From: an uncultured Latescibacterota bacterium
GTDB taxonomy: Bacteria; Latescibacterota; UBA2968; UBA8231
Length of the DNA stretch: 64,000 bases
NCBI GenBank assembly: GCA_951813615.1
Contig: OX638377.1
Span: 1-64,000 of the forward strand
Direction: 5' to 3'
A program made the position numbers and the translations under genes. Shown piece after piece: positions 48,035 to 56,519 of the stretch (positions are counted from its first letter, which is position 1; every line of letters begins with the position of its first letter). The notes below the pieces were generated by a model, which saw only the letters and a program-made list of their open reading frames with translations, was not told the origin of the DNA and searched no databases.

Positions 48035-50001
48035 AGCCGATCTTGTGGCACGTGGGGTGGTTGGTGCTGGTCGCATGGGCGGCGGCCGATGCCCAGCAGT
48101 ACTCGCTCAACTTCCGCCGCTCCAGTTCCCGGACCTCTTGGAACCACTCTTTTCCTAGCTGGAACTACTCGACGCCCGTGCGGTTCTCGGCGGTGGAGGA
48201 CTCGACTTCCAAGCTGACGATTAACGCATCGGGGAGTATGGGGTTTACCCTCGACGATCGCAGCAGCGGCAAGAGTTGGCAGGACAATGCCTCGGGCCGC
48301 ACCTCGATCGGCTATCCCATTCTCGGGCCAAAGGCCACCATCAGACTCGGTGCCAGCATGAGTACCAGCAATCGAACGCTGCAGAAGCAGAAGACGCGTC
48401 GTCAGTCCTTTAACTTCGGGTTTAGTTCTAGGCCGTTGAGTCGTGGCCCATTCAAGAGCATGAGCGCCCGCCTGACCCCAAGCCTGATTAACGCCTCCCG
48501 CGCTACTCGTGCCAACCTCGATAGCACCATCAAGGAGACCGGGATCCGCTACAGTGCTTCGCTGAGTGTCTCGCCTGAAATCGAGATTGCGGGTAAGAAG
48601 GTGAACAACTCGATTTCGCTGAGCAAAACGGACGATACGCTCGAGCACAACAAGGATCGCAGCGAGAGCGTGAGCGGCAACGTGAGCTATACCTTCCCCG
48701 GCGCGGTGCGCGTTGGCTTGAGGCTGTCTGAAAACCGCTCTCAACGGGGTCTCACGCGCCCCGTCATCAGCGAGGATGTAATAGGGGAAACCGCGTTGCG
48801 CGATACAATGGTCAACGCCGAGTTATCGAAAACGCGCGGCACCAGCATGTCTTCCAATGTGGAGTTCGATCTAGGGCGATTCAAGATCAAGAATCGCGCC
48901 TCGTACGGTCAGAACGAGCGCACCAATACCGCCAACGCCGCCCAAGACTTAAACAATCGCTTCTTCGGCACCGACCGCCTCAGCGAAAACTTTAGCTGGG
49001 ACGCGTCTCTTTCGGGCAAGCTGCTCGAGAAGTTGGTCCTCAACACCAGCGTTCGCTTCAAGGGTAGCGACGCGCGCCTGTTGGCGGTGCGGGTGCTCGA
49101 TACGAGCCGCTGCGAAAGCCACTTCACGCGCTCGGCGGACGGGACGTGCCGCGATCCAAGCGCCGACCTGAGCGACCGCAACCTCTTTCTCAACGGCTCG
49201 CTCAACTGGCCCCTAGCCGATGGGCACTCGTTGCGGCTGACGACTTTTGGCGAGGTCAAGCGCTCGGAAAACCCCGGGAGACCGGAGCAGGACCGCGACA
49301 CCTTCAACAACAGCGTCAGCCTCAGCTATGACGGCACCCTGCGCTCGGGAGCCAAACTCAACGTCGATCTCAAAAACAGCTTTTTGCATCGCGTGAACTT
49401 GCACGCCAAACGCGCCGGAGACAATTCGCGCAACCGCGACATTTCGCTCAATGTTGGCACCAATTACGAGCGCTTAGGCGCGTCCTTTTCGCACCGATTC
49501 AGCATCTCCGCGCGGCGCACCATTTACGATTTTGATCGCCAAGTCAATAGCCGCGAGTCATCGCGCGAAAGCAATATCCGCCGTGGCTGGAGTATGACGC
49601 ACTCGCTCCGACGCAAGATCTTGGGAGCCCTTTCGCTCAACACGGGCTACGACTATAAAGCGGATGATTTCGGCACCTTAATCACGGAAAACGGTGCCCA
49701 GATCGTCGAAGAGGAGAATGCCAAGCACTCGCTCCGATTCGGCATGACGTATTCGGCCAGCGCCAACTACTCGGCCAGCGCCAACTACTCCTACCGGTTC
49801 GACCGCGAGTGGGGGTACGAATATTCCGTGCTCGAACAGTCGCGCCTCCTCAACCGCCGCAATACACACCGGACGCTCTCGGGGACCTTCAACTACAACC
49901 CGAGTGGCAGCGCCAACAAGATGAGTTTGAGAGGCAGCCGCAGCCATCAGCGCGCCGGCACGTTTAACAGCTTTTCTGCGACCTATTCGCGAGCGCTGTA
50001 A
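48031..50001 (+). CDS. Predicted outer-membrane beta-barrel protein of unknown function
   Basis: 656 residues from a GTG coupled to rsmA. A signal peptide (about 1-21, 'LVLVAWAAADAQ') is followed by almost entirely alternating polar/hydrophobic beta strands rich in Ser, Asn, Arg and Thr, with no hydrophobic helix and a C-terminal 'SFSATYSRAL'. This composition suits a large barrel; organisms of this group often encode such cell-surface barrels. A single Cys pair sits around residues 361-371. An 18-bp exact tandem duplication near the 3' end repeats 'SASANY'. No named family is recognised; an LptD/SprA-like relationship is speculative. Confidence 0.7.
   Translation: MKPILWHVGWLVLVAWAAADAQQYSLNFRRSSSRTSWNHSFPSWNYSTPVRFSAVEDSTSKLTINASGSMGFTLDDRSSGKSWQDNASGRTSIGYPILGPKATIRLGASMSTSNRTLQKQKTRRQSFNFGFSSRPLSRGPFKSMSARLTPSLINASRATRANLDSTIKETGIRYSASLSVSPEIEIAGKKVNNSISLSKTDDTLEHNKDRSESVSGNVSYTFPGAVRVGLRLSENRSQRGLTRPVISEDVIGETALRDTMVNAELSKTRGTSMSSNVEFDLGRFKIKNRASYGQNERTNTANAAQDLNNRFFGTDRLSENFSWDASLSGKLLEKLVLNTSVRFKGSDARLLAVRVLDTSRCESHFTRSADGTCRDPSADLSDRNLFLNGSLNWPLADGHSLRLTTFGEVKRSENPGRPEQDRDTFNNSVSLSYDGTLRSGAKLNVDLKNSFLHRVNLHAKRAGDNSRNRDISLNVGTNYERLGASFSHRFSISARRTIYDFDRQVNSRESSRESNIRRGWSMTHSLRRKILGALSLNTGYDYKADDFGTLITENGAQIVEEENAKHSLRFGMTYSASANYSASANYSYRFDREWGYEYSVLEQSRLLNRRNTHRTLSGTFNYNPSGSANKMSLRGSRSHQRAGTFNSFSATYSRAL
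49753..49788 (+). repeat. 18-bp exact tandem duplication in the barrel gene
   Basis: TCGGCCAGCGCCAACTAC occurs twice head to tail, adding six residues in frame. It is a likely replication-slippage product inside a predicted strand or loop. Confidence 0.95.
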
Positions 50002-50079
50002 TGGCTTCTTAACACTGGTAACCGTTTCGCTGTGGTGTTACCTTAACTAATCGCATACTTATTCGAGGAGATTTTCTAG

Positions 50080-51000
50080 ATGCCCCTGCCCAAATGCGAT
50101 AAAATCTGGTTCAATGGCCAATTGGTCGATTGGGACGACGCCAAGATCCATGTGCTCTCCCACGTAGTACACTACGGCTCGAGTATCTTTGAAGGCATTC
50201 GCTGTTACGAGACGGCGAAAGGCTCGGCCGTATTCCGCCTCGACGAGCACGTCAACAGGCTATTTGATTCCGCCAAGATCTACCGCATGGACATTCCCTA
50301 TACGCACGAGCAGATCAAAGAGGCGATCCTCGAAACAATCCGCGTCAACCAGCTCTCGGCCTGCTATATCCGCCCGGTCGTTTTCCGCGGCTATGAGAAC
50401 TTAGGAGTTGATCCGATGGGATGCCCGGTTGACGTAGTGATCGCCGTGTGGGAATGGGGAGAGTACCTCGGCGAGGCCGCGCTCAAAAACGGCGTTTCGG
50501 TCTGCACCTCGTCGTGGAATCGCATGGCCCCGAATACGTTTCCCGCCTTGGCCAAAGCCGGCGGCAACTACCTCAACTCGCAGCTCGTGCGGATCGAAGC
50601 CAATGCCAACGGCTATGACGAGGGCATTGTCTTGGGCACGGATGGGTTGGTCAGCGAGGGCAGCGGCGAGAATATCTTTGTCATCAAGAACGGCTCGATC
50701 TACACGCCCGAGTCGTGTTTTGCCATCCTGCCGGGTATCACCCGTCACACTGCCATTACCCTGATACGCGATCTGGGGATGCGGGTCGAGCAACGCGGGA
50801 TTCCGCGCGAGTTCCTCTACATCGCCGACGAGGTGTTTTTCACGGGCACGGCCGCCGAAATTACGCCGATCCGCGCCATCGACCAAGTGCCGATCGGCTG
50901 TGGGCAGTGCGGGCCGATCACCGCGCAGATACAAGACGCCTTTTTCGCCGTGGTGCGAGTCGAAGCCGAGGATCGGCACGGGTGGTTGACTTTCGTGTGA
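50080..51000 (+). CDS. ilvE: Branched-chain-amino-acid aminotransferase
   Basis: 306 residues, fold-type IV PLP enzyme. '[18 protein letters not shown]' near the N-terminus, the PLP lysine Lys159 in '[14 protein letters not shown]', '[14 protein letters not shown]' and '[13 protein letters not shown]' are all present. It interconverts Leu/Ile/Val and their keto acids. GAGGAG precedes the ATG. The upstream 78 bp contains no clear promoter. It is the first gene of the long run ending at the window edge, though a gene with this housekeeping role may have its own transcript. Confidence 0.94.
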   Translation: MPLPKCDKIWFNGQLVDWDDAKIHVLSHVVHYGSSIFEGIRCYETAKGSAVFRLDEHVNRLFDSAKIYRMDIPYTHEQIKEAILETIRVNQLSACYIRPVVFRGYENLGVDPMGCPVDVVIAVWEWGEYLGEAALKNGVSVCTSSWNRMAPNTFPALAKAGGNYLNSQLVRIEANANGYDEGIVLGTDGLVSEGSGENIFVIKNGSIYTPESCFAILPGITRHTAITLIRDLGMRVEQRGIPREFLYIADEVFFTGTAAEITPIRAIDQVPIGCGQCGPITAQIQDAFFAVVRVEAEDRHGWLTFV

Positions 51001-51038
51001 TGGATTGGGTATAGCTGGTTAGTACAAAAGGGGAGAAT

Positions 51039-52874
51039 ATGCCGAAAATTAGAATGTCCGTAGTGGCCGCTTGGTTGGGTATTTGTGTCGTTGGCCATGC
51101 CGCCGCTGAAGAGGAATCATGGGGAGTAGTGCAGGAAATTCTCATGAGTACCAAAGATATCGTCGTGCTCGACGGCACCGAGAAGGTGTCGCTGCGCTAC
51201 GAGAGCGGAGAAGAGCCGACCTACGGCGACTGGATGGTGCGCCACATGCTGTCCGATCCCGAGAAACTCAATCCGTACACCGCCAACGATGCCGGTGCTG
51301 GCACGGTCTTGGATTACATATTTGAAAGCCTGCTCGAAGCCGACTCGGATCCGCCCTATGCGTTGCGAGGGCTAGTGGCCAAAGACTACCCAGAGATTTC
51401 CGCGGACAAACTCACCTATACGTTTGAGCTGCGCGCCGGGGTTTACTTCTCAGATGGCAAGCCGCTGACGGCGGCGGACGTCGTCTTCAGTATGAAGGTC
51501 ATCCACAATCCCCGCGTGCTAGCGCCGCATCTGCGCAACTACTACGCCGCCGTCGAAGCGGTACAACAGGTAGGGGCGAACAAGGTTAGCTTCCTGTGCG
51601 ACAAGCCCTATTTCCGCAACGATATGATGTTGGGTGCATTCAGTATTCTACCTAAGCACTTTTATGATCCGGAGGGTTTGCTGGACCCAGTCGAGGTCAA
51701 GAGTTTGGTCGATGGCTCTTGGGAGGAGGGGCCGCACAAAGAGCGAGTCGAGCGCTTTGCCGAACAATTCAATCAAAATTTCAACCGCAAGGTCCTAGGT
51801 TCGGGGCCGTACGTAATCGAAGATCCAGAGCGCGACTTGGTCACCCAGCAGAAAGTTGTGCTGACGCGGAATGAAAACTACTGGGGTCGGGATGTGGAAG
51901 GGCTACTGCCATCTGGATTTGTCGATAAGATCGTCTTTAACATCATCAACAATACCGATGCGGCATTTATCGAGTTGACCAACGGCAACCTCGACTACCA
52001 CGCTATGCGCCCGTTGGAATTTAAGGAAAAGAGTTGGTCGGAAGACTTCAACAGCCGCTTCCTCAAGGGCGTTAGCTACGCCGGTGGATATATGTACATT
52101 GGCTGGAACAACGACCATCCAATTTTTGGCGACAAGCGGGTGCGCCAAGCCATGACCCATCTGACCGACCGCGAGGGTATGGTCGAAAACATCATGTTCG
52201 GCCTAGCCGAGACGGTGGAGGGGCCGATCCACAAGTTCCGTCCCGAATACAACCACGATCTCGCGCCGTACGCGTATGATTCCGACCGCGCCCTCGACCT
52301 GCTGGCAGAAGCTGGCTGGGAAGACGCCGACGAAGACGGCATCCTCGACAAGACCATCGACGGGGAGCTGGTGCCATTTAGCTTTGAAATCTTGATCAAC
52401 TCGGGCAACCAGACCCGCAAAGACATCGCCCTAACTTTGCAATACGAGTTGCAGGATATTGGCATTGACTGCCAAGTGCGCGAGTTAGACTGGTCGATTT
52501 TTTTGCAAAAAGTCCGCGGCAAGGATTTTGACGCCATGGTGCTGGGCTGGACCGGCAATGTGCAGTTCGCGCCCGATGGCTACCAGATCTGGCATTCCTC
52601 CCAGACCACAGAGAACGGCTCCAACGCGATAAGCTTCATCAACGCCGAGGTCGATCAAATTTTGGAGGACTATCGCCGCGAGTTCGATATGGAAAAGCGC
52701 ATCGCACTCTACCGGCGCTTCCAAGAAATCCTGCACGAGGAACAGCCCTATACTTTCCTGTGGAAGCCGCGCACGGCCCGAGCCTATAGCCGGCGCTTCA
52801 GTGGCGTCACTTGGTATCCCCCCGGCGTCCGTTTGCAAGACTGGTGGGTCGCGCAGGAAGAGCAGATGTATTAA
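51039..52874 (+). CDS. ABC-type solute-binding protein, family 5 (oligopeptide/nickel type)
   Basis: 611 residues with a signal peptide (about 1-23, 'GICVVGHAAAE'). SBP_bac_5 hallmarks are 'YTFELRAGVYFSDGKPLTAADVVFSMK', 'GSGPYVIED', 'LTRNENYWG', 'DKRVRQAMTHLTDRE' and the C-terminal 'HEEQPYTFLWKPR'. It would capture peptides or similar solutes in the periplasm. Neither the two permeases nor the DppD/F-type ATPases are adjacent; instead the uncharacterised envelope genes follow 12 bp downstream. It has no lipobox, so it is probably soluble. Confidence 0.85.
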   Translation: MPKIRMSVVAAWLGICVVGHAAAEEESWGVVQEILMSTKDIVVLDGTEKVSLRYESGEEPTYGDWMVRHMLSDPEKLNPYTANDAGAGTVLDYIFESLLEADSDPPYALRGLVAKDYPEISADKLTYTFELRAGVYFSDGKPLTAADVVFSMKVIHNPRVLAPHLRNYYAAVEAVQQVGANKVSFLCDKPYFRNDMMLGAFSILPKHFYDPEGLLDPVEVKSLVDGSWEEGPHKERVERFAEQFNQNFNRKVLGSGPYVIEDPERDLVTQQKVVLTRNENYWGRDVEGLLPSGFVDKIVFNIINNTDAAFIELTNGNLDYHAMRPLEFKEKSWSEDFNSRFLKGVSYAGGYMYIGWNNDHPIFGDKRVRQAMTHLTDREGMVENIMFGLAETVEGPIHKFRPEYNHDLAPYAYDSDRALDLLAEAGWEDADEDGILDKTIDGELVPFSFEILINSGNQTRKDIALTLQYELQDIGIDCQVRELDWSIFLQKVRGKDFDAMVLGWTGNVQFAPDGYQIWHSSQTTENGSNAISFINAEVDQILEDYRREFDMEKRIALYRRFQEILHEEQPYTFLWKPRTARAYSRRFSGVTWYPPGVRLQDWWVAQEEQMY

Positions 52875-52886
52875 TAGGGAGCGTCC

Positions 52887-53303
52887 GTGTCCTCCACCGA
52901 CGCCCTCCGCTGGGAAAGTCACCCCCTGCGCCGGGAGAAACCGGCCAAATCAGTATTATTGGTCGCTCTCATCGTCGCTGCCGCCGTGGCTGCGGCCGTT
53001 GGATTTGAGCATTGGTTTTACGGGGTATTTTCCCTGGGAGCCTTGACCGCCTCGCTGTCGCGCTATTTCTTTGCTACGCGCTACGTGCTCGACGGCGCAG
53101 GGATCAGCAGCGAACACCTCGGTCTTAAACAACGCCGTTCTTGGGCGGAGTTCCGTCGAGCAGACGAACATCGGGACGGCATTTTCTTGCGTCCGTCCGC
53201 CCGCCCGGGTCGGTTGGATTCTTTTCGCGGCGTTTTTTTGCGGTTCGATCAAAACCGCGAAGAAGTCGCGCATTTCGTCCGGTGCCATGTTTCAAGTCAA
53301 TAG
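52887..53303 (+). CDS. Small membrane protein with a PH-like domain
   Basis: 138 residues from a GTG (TAGGGA upstream). A short cytosolic N-terminus, two adjacent hydrophobic helices (about residues 22-39 and 43-58), then a soluble domain whose pattern 'TRYVLDGAGISSEHLGLKQRRSWAEFRRA' and 'GVFLRFDQNREEVAHFV' matches bacterial PH-like (bPH) domains. It opens the cluster running to 60,020 and overlaps the next gene by 17 bp. The function is unknown; an inner-membrane accessory role is inferred. Confidence 0.65.
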   Translation: MSSTDALRWESHPLRREKPAKSVLLVALIVAAAVAAAVGFEHWFYGVFSLGALTASLSRYFFATRYVLDGAGISSEHLGLKQRRSWAEFRRADEHRDGIFLRPSARPGRLDSFRGVFLRFDQNREEVAHFVRCHVSSQ

Positions 53304-53622
53304 CTTAAAAGCGCGGTGGCAACACGCGTTTGCCCTTGAAGACCCAGAGGCTGGTTGGTCTGAGGAAGAGCGCGCGCTCGCCGAGCGGCTGGCCGAGTTT
53401 ATCGTAGCTCGCCGCATGGGAGCAGCCGCGTCCATGGCATTGGAGGCTTGCCGTCCCCTCAATTTTCTGGGCAGCCAAGCCCTGACCTTTTTGGCCCCAT
53501 TTGCCACGCTGGTTTTTTCGCGCGACGAGTACCAGCGCTTTACGCGCATGTTGGAGCGACGGCAGAGCATAAACTTGCTCGCGGAGGCCATTGCCCAGCG
53601 CGAAAGCCAAAAGCATGGATAA
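53287..53622 (+). CDS. Small soluble protein of unknown function
   Basis: 111 residues from the ATG at 53287; the frame is open to 53071 only across the preceding gene. Predominantly helical: 'WSEEERALAERLAEFIVARRMGAAA', a hydrophobic patch 'QALTFLAPFATLVF' and a charged C-terminus. No signal peptide and no family recognised. It overlaps both neighbours (17 and 8 bp), so its translation appears coupled to the PH-like protein and the ASKHA ATPase. It could be a small subunit or adaptor of the latter; that is inference. Confidence 0.6.
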   Translation: MFQVNSLKARWQHAFALEDPEAGWSEEERALAERLAEFIVARRMGAAASMALEACRPLNFLGSQALTFLAPFATLVFSRDEYQRFTRMLERRQSINLLAEAIAQRESQKHG

Positions 53623-55396
53623 CCTCAACGTAGTTATCGCCACGGACTGCGGCAGTACGACCACCAAGGCGATCCTGATCGAAAAAAAGGACGAAGGGTA
53701 TCGCCAGACCTTTCGCGGCGAGGCTCCAACTACGGTTGAGGCTCCTTTTGAAGACGTCACCCGGGGAGTGCTCAACGCCATTCAGGAAGTCGAGGAGCTT
53801 TCCGGGCGGCAAATCCTCGATGGCGAGCGGATTATCACGCCGGCAGAAGGCGATGTCGGGGTCGATATCTACATCTCGACGAGCAGTGCTGGCGGTGGAT
53901 TGCAGATGGCGGTGGCCGGCGTAGTGCTGGCGATGACCGGCGAGAGCGCCCAGCGCTGCGCCTTGGGGGCCGGGGCAATCGTCATGGACACGCTCGCCGC
54001 CAACGACGGGCGCTTGCCGCACGAAAAAATAGAGCGCATCCGCCAATTGCGCCCCGATATGGTGTTGCTGTCGGGTGGCACGGATGGCGGCACCGTCAGC
54101 CACGTGGTCGAATTGGCCGAATTCATTAGCGCGGCCGATCCCAAGCCCCGCTTTGGCGCAGGCTTTCAGTTGCCGGTTATTTTTGCGGGCAATGAGGACG
54201 CGCGCGAGGAGGTCGAAAAGGCGCTGGGGGGTAAGATGGCCCTGACCGTTACCGAGAATATTCGCCCCGTGCTTGAAGAGGAAAATCTGGAACCGGCGCG
54301 GCACGTCATTCACGACCTCTTCCTCGAACACGTCATGGCGCAGGCACCGGGCTACCGCAAGCTGATGGACTGGGCTAGCGCGCCGATTATGCCGACGCCC
54401 GGGGCGGTAGGCGAGATCATGCAGACCATTGCCCGCCAGCAGGAAATCAACGTCGTCGGCGTGGATATCGGCGGGGCGACGACCGATGTGTTCAGCGTGT
54501 TCGACGGCGTGTTCAACCGCACGGTCAGTGCCAATCTCGGCATGTCCTATAGCGTCTCCAACGTGCTGGCCGAGGCCGGCCTCGGCCAAATCATGCGCTG
54601 GGTTCCTTTTGACATTGAGGAAGCCGACCTCCGCGACCGGATCAAGAACAAGATGATCCGCCCGACGACCATCCCGCAGCTCATGCAGGAATTGCAAGTC
54701 GAGCAAGCCATTGCCCGCGAAGCCCTGCGCTTGGCTTTTGATCAACACCGGGCGCTGGCGGTGGGACTGAAGGGGGTACAGAGCAAGCGCACGCTGGCCG
54801 ATGTCTTTGAGCAGGGTGCCACTGGCGAGAGTTTAGTCGAGATGATGGCGCTAGACATGCTAGTCGGCAGCGGTGGCGTGCTGTCGCATGCGCCCTGCCG
54901 CGAGCAGAGTTGCGCCATGCTCATAGATGCCTTCCAGCCCGAAGGCGTCACCCACTTGGCGGTCGATAGCATTTTTATGATGCCCCACCTAGGGGTCCTC
55001 TCGACTGTGGACGAACAAGCCGCCACCGAAGTTTTTGAGCGCGATTGCCTGATCTACTTGGGCACTTGTGTGGCCCCCGTCGGCGAGGGGAAGGACGGCG
55101 AGGTCTGCCTCCAATACGAGATAGACCTGCCCAGCGGGCGTCAGACCGGCCAGTTGCAGGTCGGCCAGCTAGAGTGGATGCCTTTAGCCGATGGCGAGGA
55201 GGTCGAAGTTTCGCTTCAGCCGGCGCGGCGTTGGGATGTGGGTGCTGGCCCGGGACAAGCCCTAAACGCACGGGTGCGCGGTGGCGTCGTGGGGCTAGTG
55301 CTAGACGGTCGCGGGCGGCCCATCCAGATGGCGTCAGACCAAGACCGCCAGCGTCAGATAAGCGACTGGCAGCAGGCGTTAAACCTATACGAGTAG
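53615..55396 (+). CDS. MutL/GlmL-family ASKHA ATPase without a cognate mutase
   Basis: 593 residues from the ATG at 53615. Phosphate-1 loop 'DCGSTTTKAILIE' (Asp11-Lys18) and phosphate-2 loop 'GVDIGGATTDVFSVFDG' (Asp at about 284), plus 'STSSAGGGLQMAVAGV' and 'LLSGGTDGG', identify the family named for the glutamate mutase accessory protein MutL. Classical MutL is about 460 residues; this one has an extra C-terminal beta-rich region (about 470-593). No coenzyme-B12 mutase subunit is encoded in the window, and all its neighbours are envelope proteins. This suggests the family name is misleading here and that the protein works in a membrane-associated machine. Confidence 0.8.
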   Translation: MDNLNVVIATDCGSTTTKAILIEKKDEGYRQTFRGEAPTTVEAPFEDVTRGVLNAIQEVEELSGRQILDGERIITPAEGDVGVDIYISTSSAGGGLQMAVAGVVLAMTGESAQRCALGAGAIVMDTLAANDGRLPHEKIERIRQLRPDMVLLSGGTDGGTVSHVVELAEFISAADPKPRFGAGFQLPVIFAGNEDAREEVEKALGGKMALTVTENIRPVLEEENLEPARHVIHDLFLEHVMAQAPGYRKLMDWASAPIMPTPGAVGEIMQTIARQQEINVVGVDIGGATTDVFSVFDGVFNRTVSANLGMSYSVSNVLAEAGLGQIMRWVPFDIEEADLRDRIKNKMIRPTTIPQLMQELQVEQAIAREALRLAFDQHRALAVGLKGVQSKRTLADVFEQGATGESLVEMMALDMLVGSGGVLSHAPCREQSCAMLIDAFQPEGVTHLAVDSIFMMPHLGVLSTVDEQAATEVFERDCLIYLGTCVAPVGEGKDGEVCLQYEIDLPSGRQTGQLQVGQLEWMPLADGEEVEVSLQPARRWDVGAGPGQALNARVRGGVVGLVLDGRGRPIQMASDQDRQRQISDWQQALNLYE

Positions 55397-55399
55397 CTC

Positions 55400-56515
55400 A
55401 TGGCTCACGCCTATACCCCAGGACTGCGCGTGACGCAACACGCAGTCGTCCACAAAGAGCGGCGCTTGCCCCTCAAAGGCGAGGTCGTCGTCGAGCGCGG
55501 CCAAGCGGTGCGCCGCGACCAAGTCGTGGCCCGCACCGAACTGCCTGGCGATGTGGCGACTCTCAACTTGGTCAATCGCTTGGGCATTTCGCCGCAAGAG
55601 CTGGCCGGCTATATGCTCAAAAAAGAGGGCGACCGAGTCGAAGCTGGCGAGCCTCTCGCCGAGACCAAGCCGTTTATTCGCTGGTTCAAGACTACGATTG
55701 AATCCCCGGTCAGCGGTACCGTCGAGAGCATTTCGCCGGTGACGGGGCAGGTGATACTGCGCCAAGCTCCTAGGCCGGTCGAAGTGCTGGCTTACGTCGA
55801 TGGGGTCGTAGAGGAAGTTTTTGCCGAAGAGGGCGTGCGCGTCGCAGCGAGCGGTGCTTATATCCAAGGCATTTTCGGCGTGGGAGGCGAGTGCTGGGGT
55901 GCGCTGCACTTGGCGGTTGAGGCCCCAGACGCCACGGCCGAATCGCTGGGCCCAGAAGTGGCGGGCAAAATTGTAGTGGTCGGCAGCCTGATTAGCGCGG
56001 AGACCGTGGAACAGGCCCGGCAGGCAGGTGCCGTGGGGTTGATCGGCGGCGGCCTGCGCGACAGCGACTTGCGCAACTTGCTCGGCCGCGACTTGGGCGT
56101 GGCCATCACCGGGACCGAGCAAATCGGCCTGACCGTGGTAGCGACTGAGGGCTTTGGCCGCGTCGCCATGGCGCGCAAGACTTTTGATATTTTGCAGGCG
56201 TGCGCTGGCATGGACGCGTCTATGGCCGGTGCGACGCAGATCCGCGCTGGCGTCTTGCGGCCGGAGATTATCGTCCCCACAGCCGCAGACCAAGAGGAAG
56301 AAGAAGAGCGACCGGGCGCGGGCGGGTTGCAGGTTGGAGATTTGTTGCGGGTGATTCGGATGCCCTATTTTGGCCGGATTGGCCGCGTCAGCGACTTGCC
56401 GACCGAGTTGTGCGCGGTGGAGTCTGGGGCGCGGGTGCGGGTATTGGCCGTGGAGTTTGAAGACGGAGAACAGGCGGTAGTGCCTCGGGCGAATGTGGAG
56501 CTGATTGAGGAGTGA
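55400..56515 (+). CDS. Barrel-sandwich / swivelling-domain protein paired with the ASKHA ATPase
   Basis: 371 residues, 3 bp after the ATPase gene. The N-terminal half resembles lipoyl/biotinyl-like barrel-sandwich hybrids ('LPLKGEVVVERGQAVRRDQVVA', 'GDRVEAGEPLAET', 'ESPVSGTVESISPVTGQV'). A middle alpha/beta swivelling-type domain ('GKIVVVGSLISAETVEQARQAG', 'GVAITGTEQIGLTVVATEGFG', about 185-285) follows. After an acidic stretch (EEEEE) the C-terminus is KOW/SH3-like ('LLRVIRMPYFGRIGRVSDLP', 'VEFEDGEQAVVPRANVELIE'). No signal peptide, so cytosolic. I do not know a named function; the tight pairing with the MutL-like gene suggests they form a complex. Confidence 0.65.
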   Translation: MAHAYTPGLRVTQHAVVHKERRLPLKGEVVVERGQAVRRDQVVARTELPGDVATLNLVNRLGISPQELAGYMLKKEGDRVEAGEPLAETKPFIRWFKTTIESPVSGTVESISPVTGQVILRQAPRPVEVLAYVDGVVEEVFAEEGVRVAASGAYIQGIFGVGGECWGALHLAVEAPDATAESLGPEVAGKIVVVGSLISAETVEQARQAGAVGLIGGGLRDSDLRNLLGRDLGVAITGTEQIGLTVVATEGFGRVAMARKTFDILQACAGMDASMAGATQIRAGVLRPEIIVPTAADQEEEEERPGAGGLQVGDLLRVIRMPYFGRIGRVSDLPTELCAVESGARVRVLAVEFEDGEQAVVPRANVELIEE

Positions 56516-56519
56516 AGGC

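Noticed and set aside
53540..54748. 402-codon minus-strand frame
   Set aside because: Antisense to the ASKHA ATPase gene, whose phosphate loops prove the plus-strand frame.
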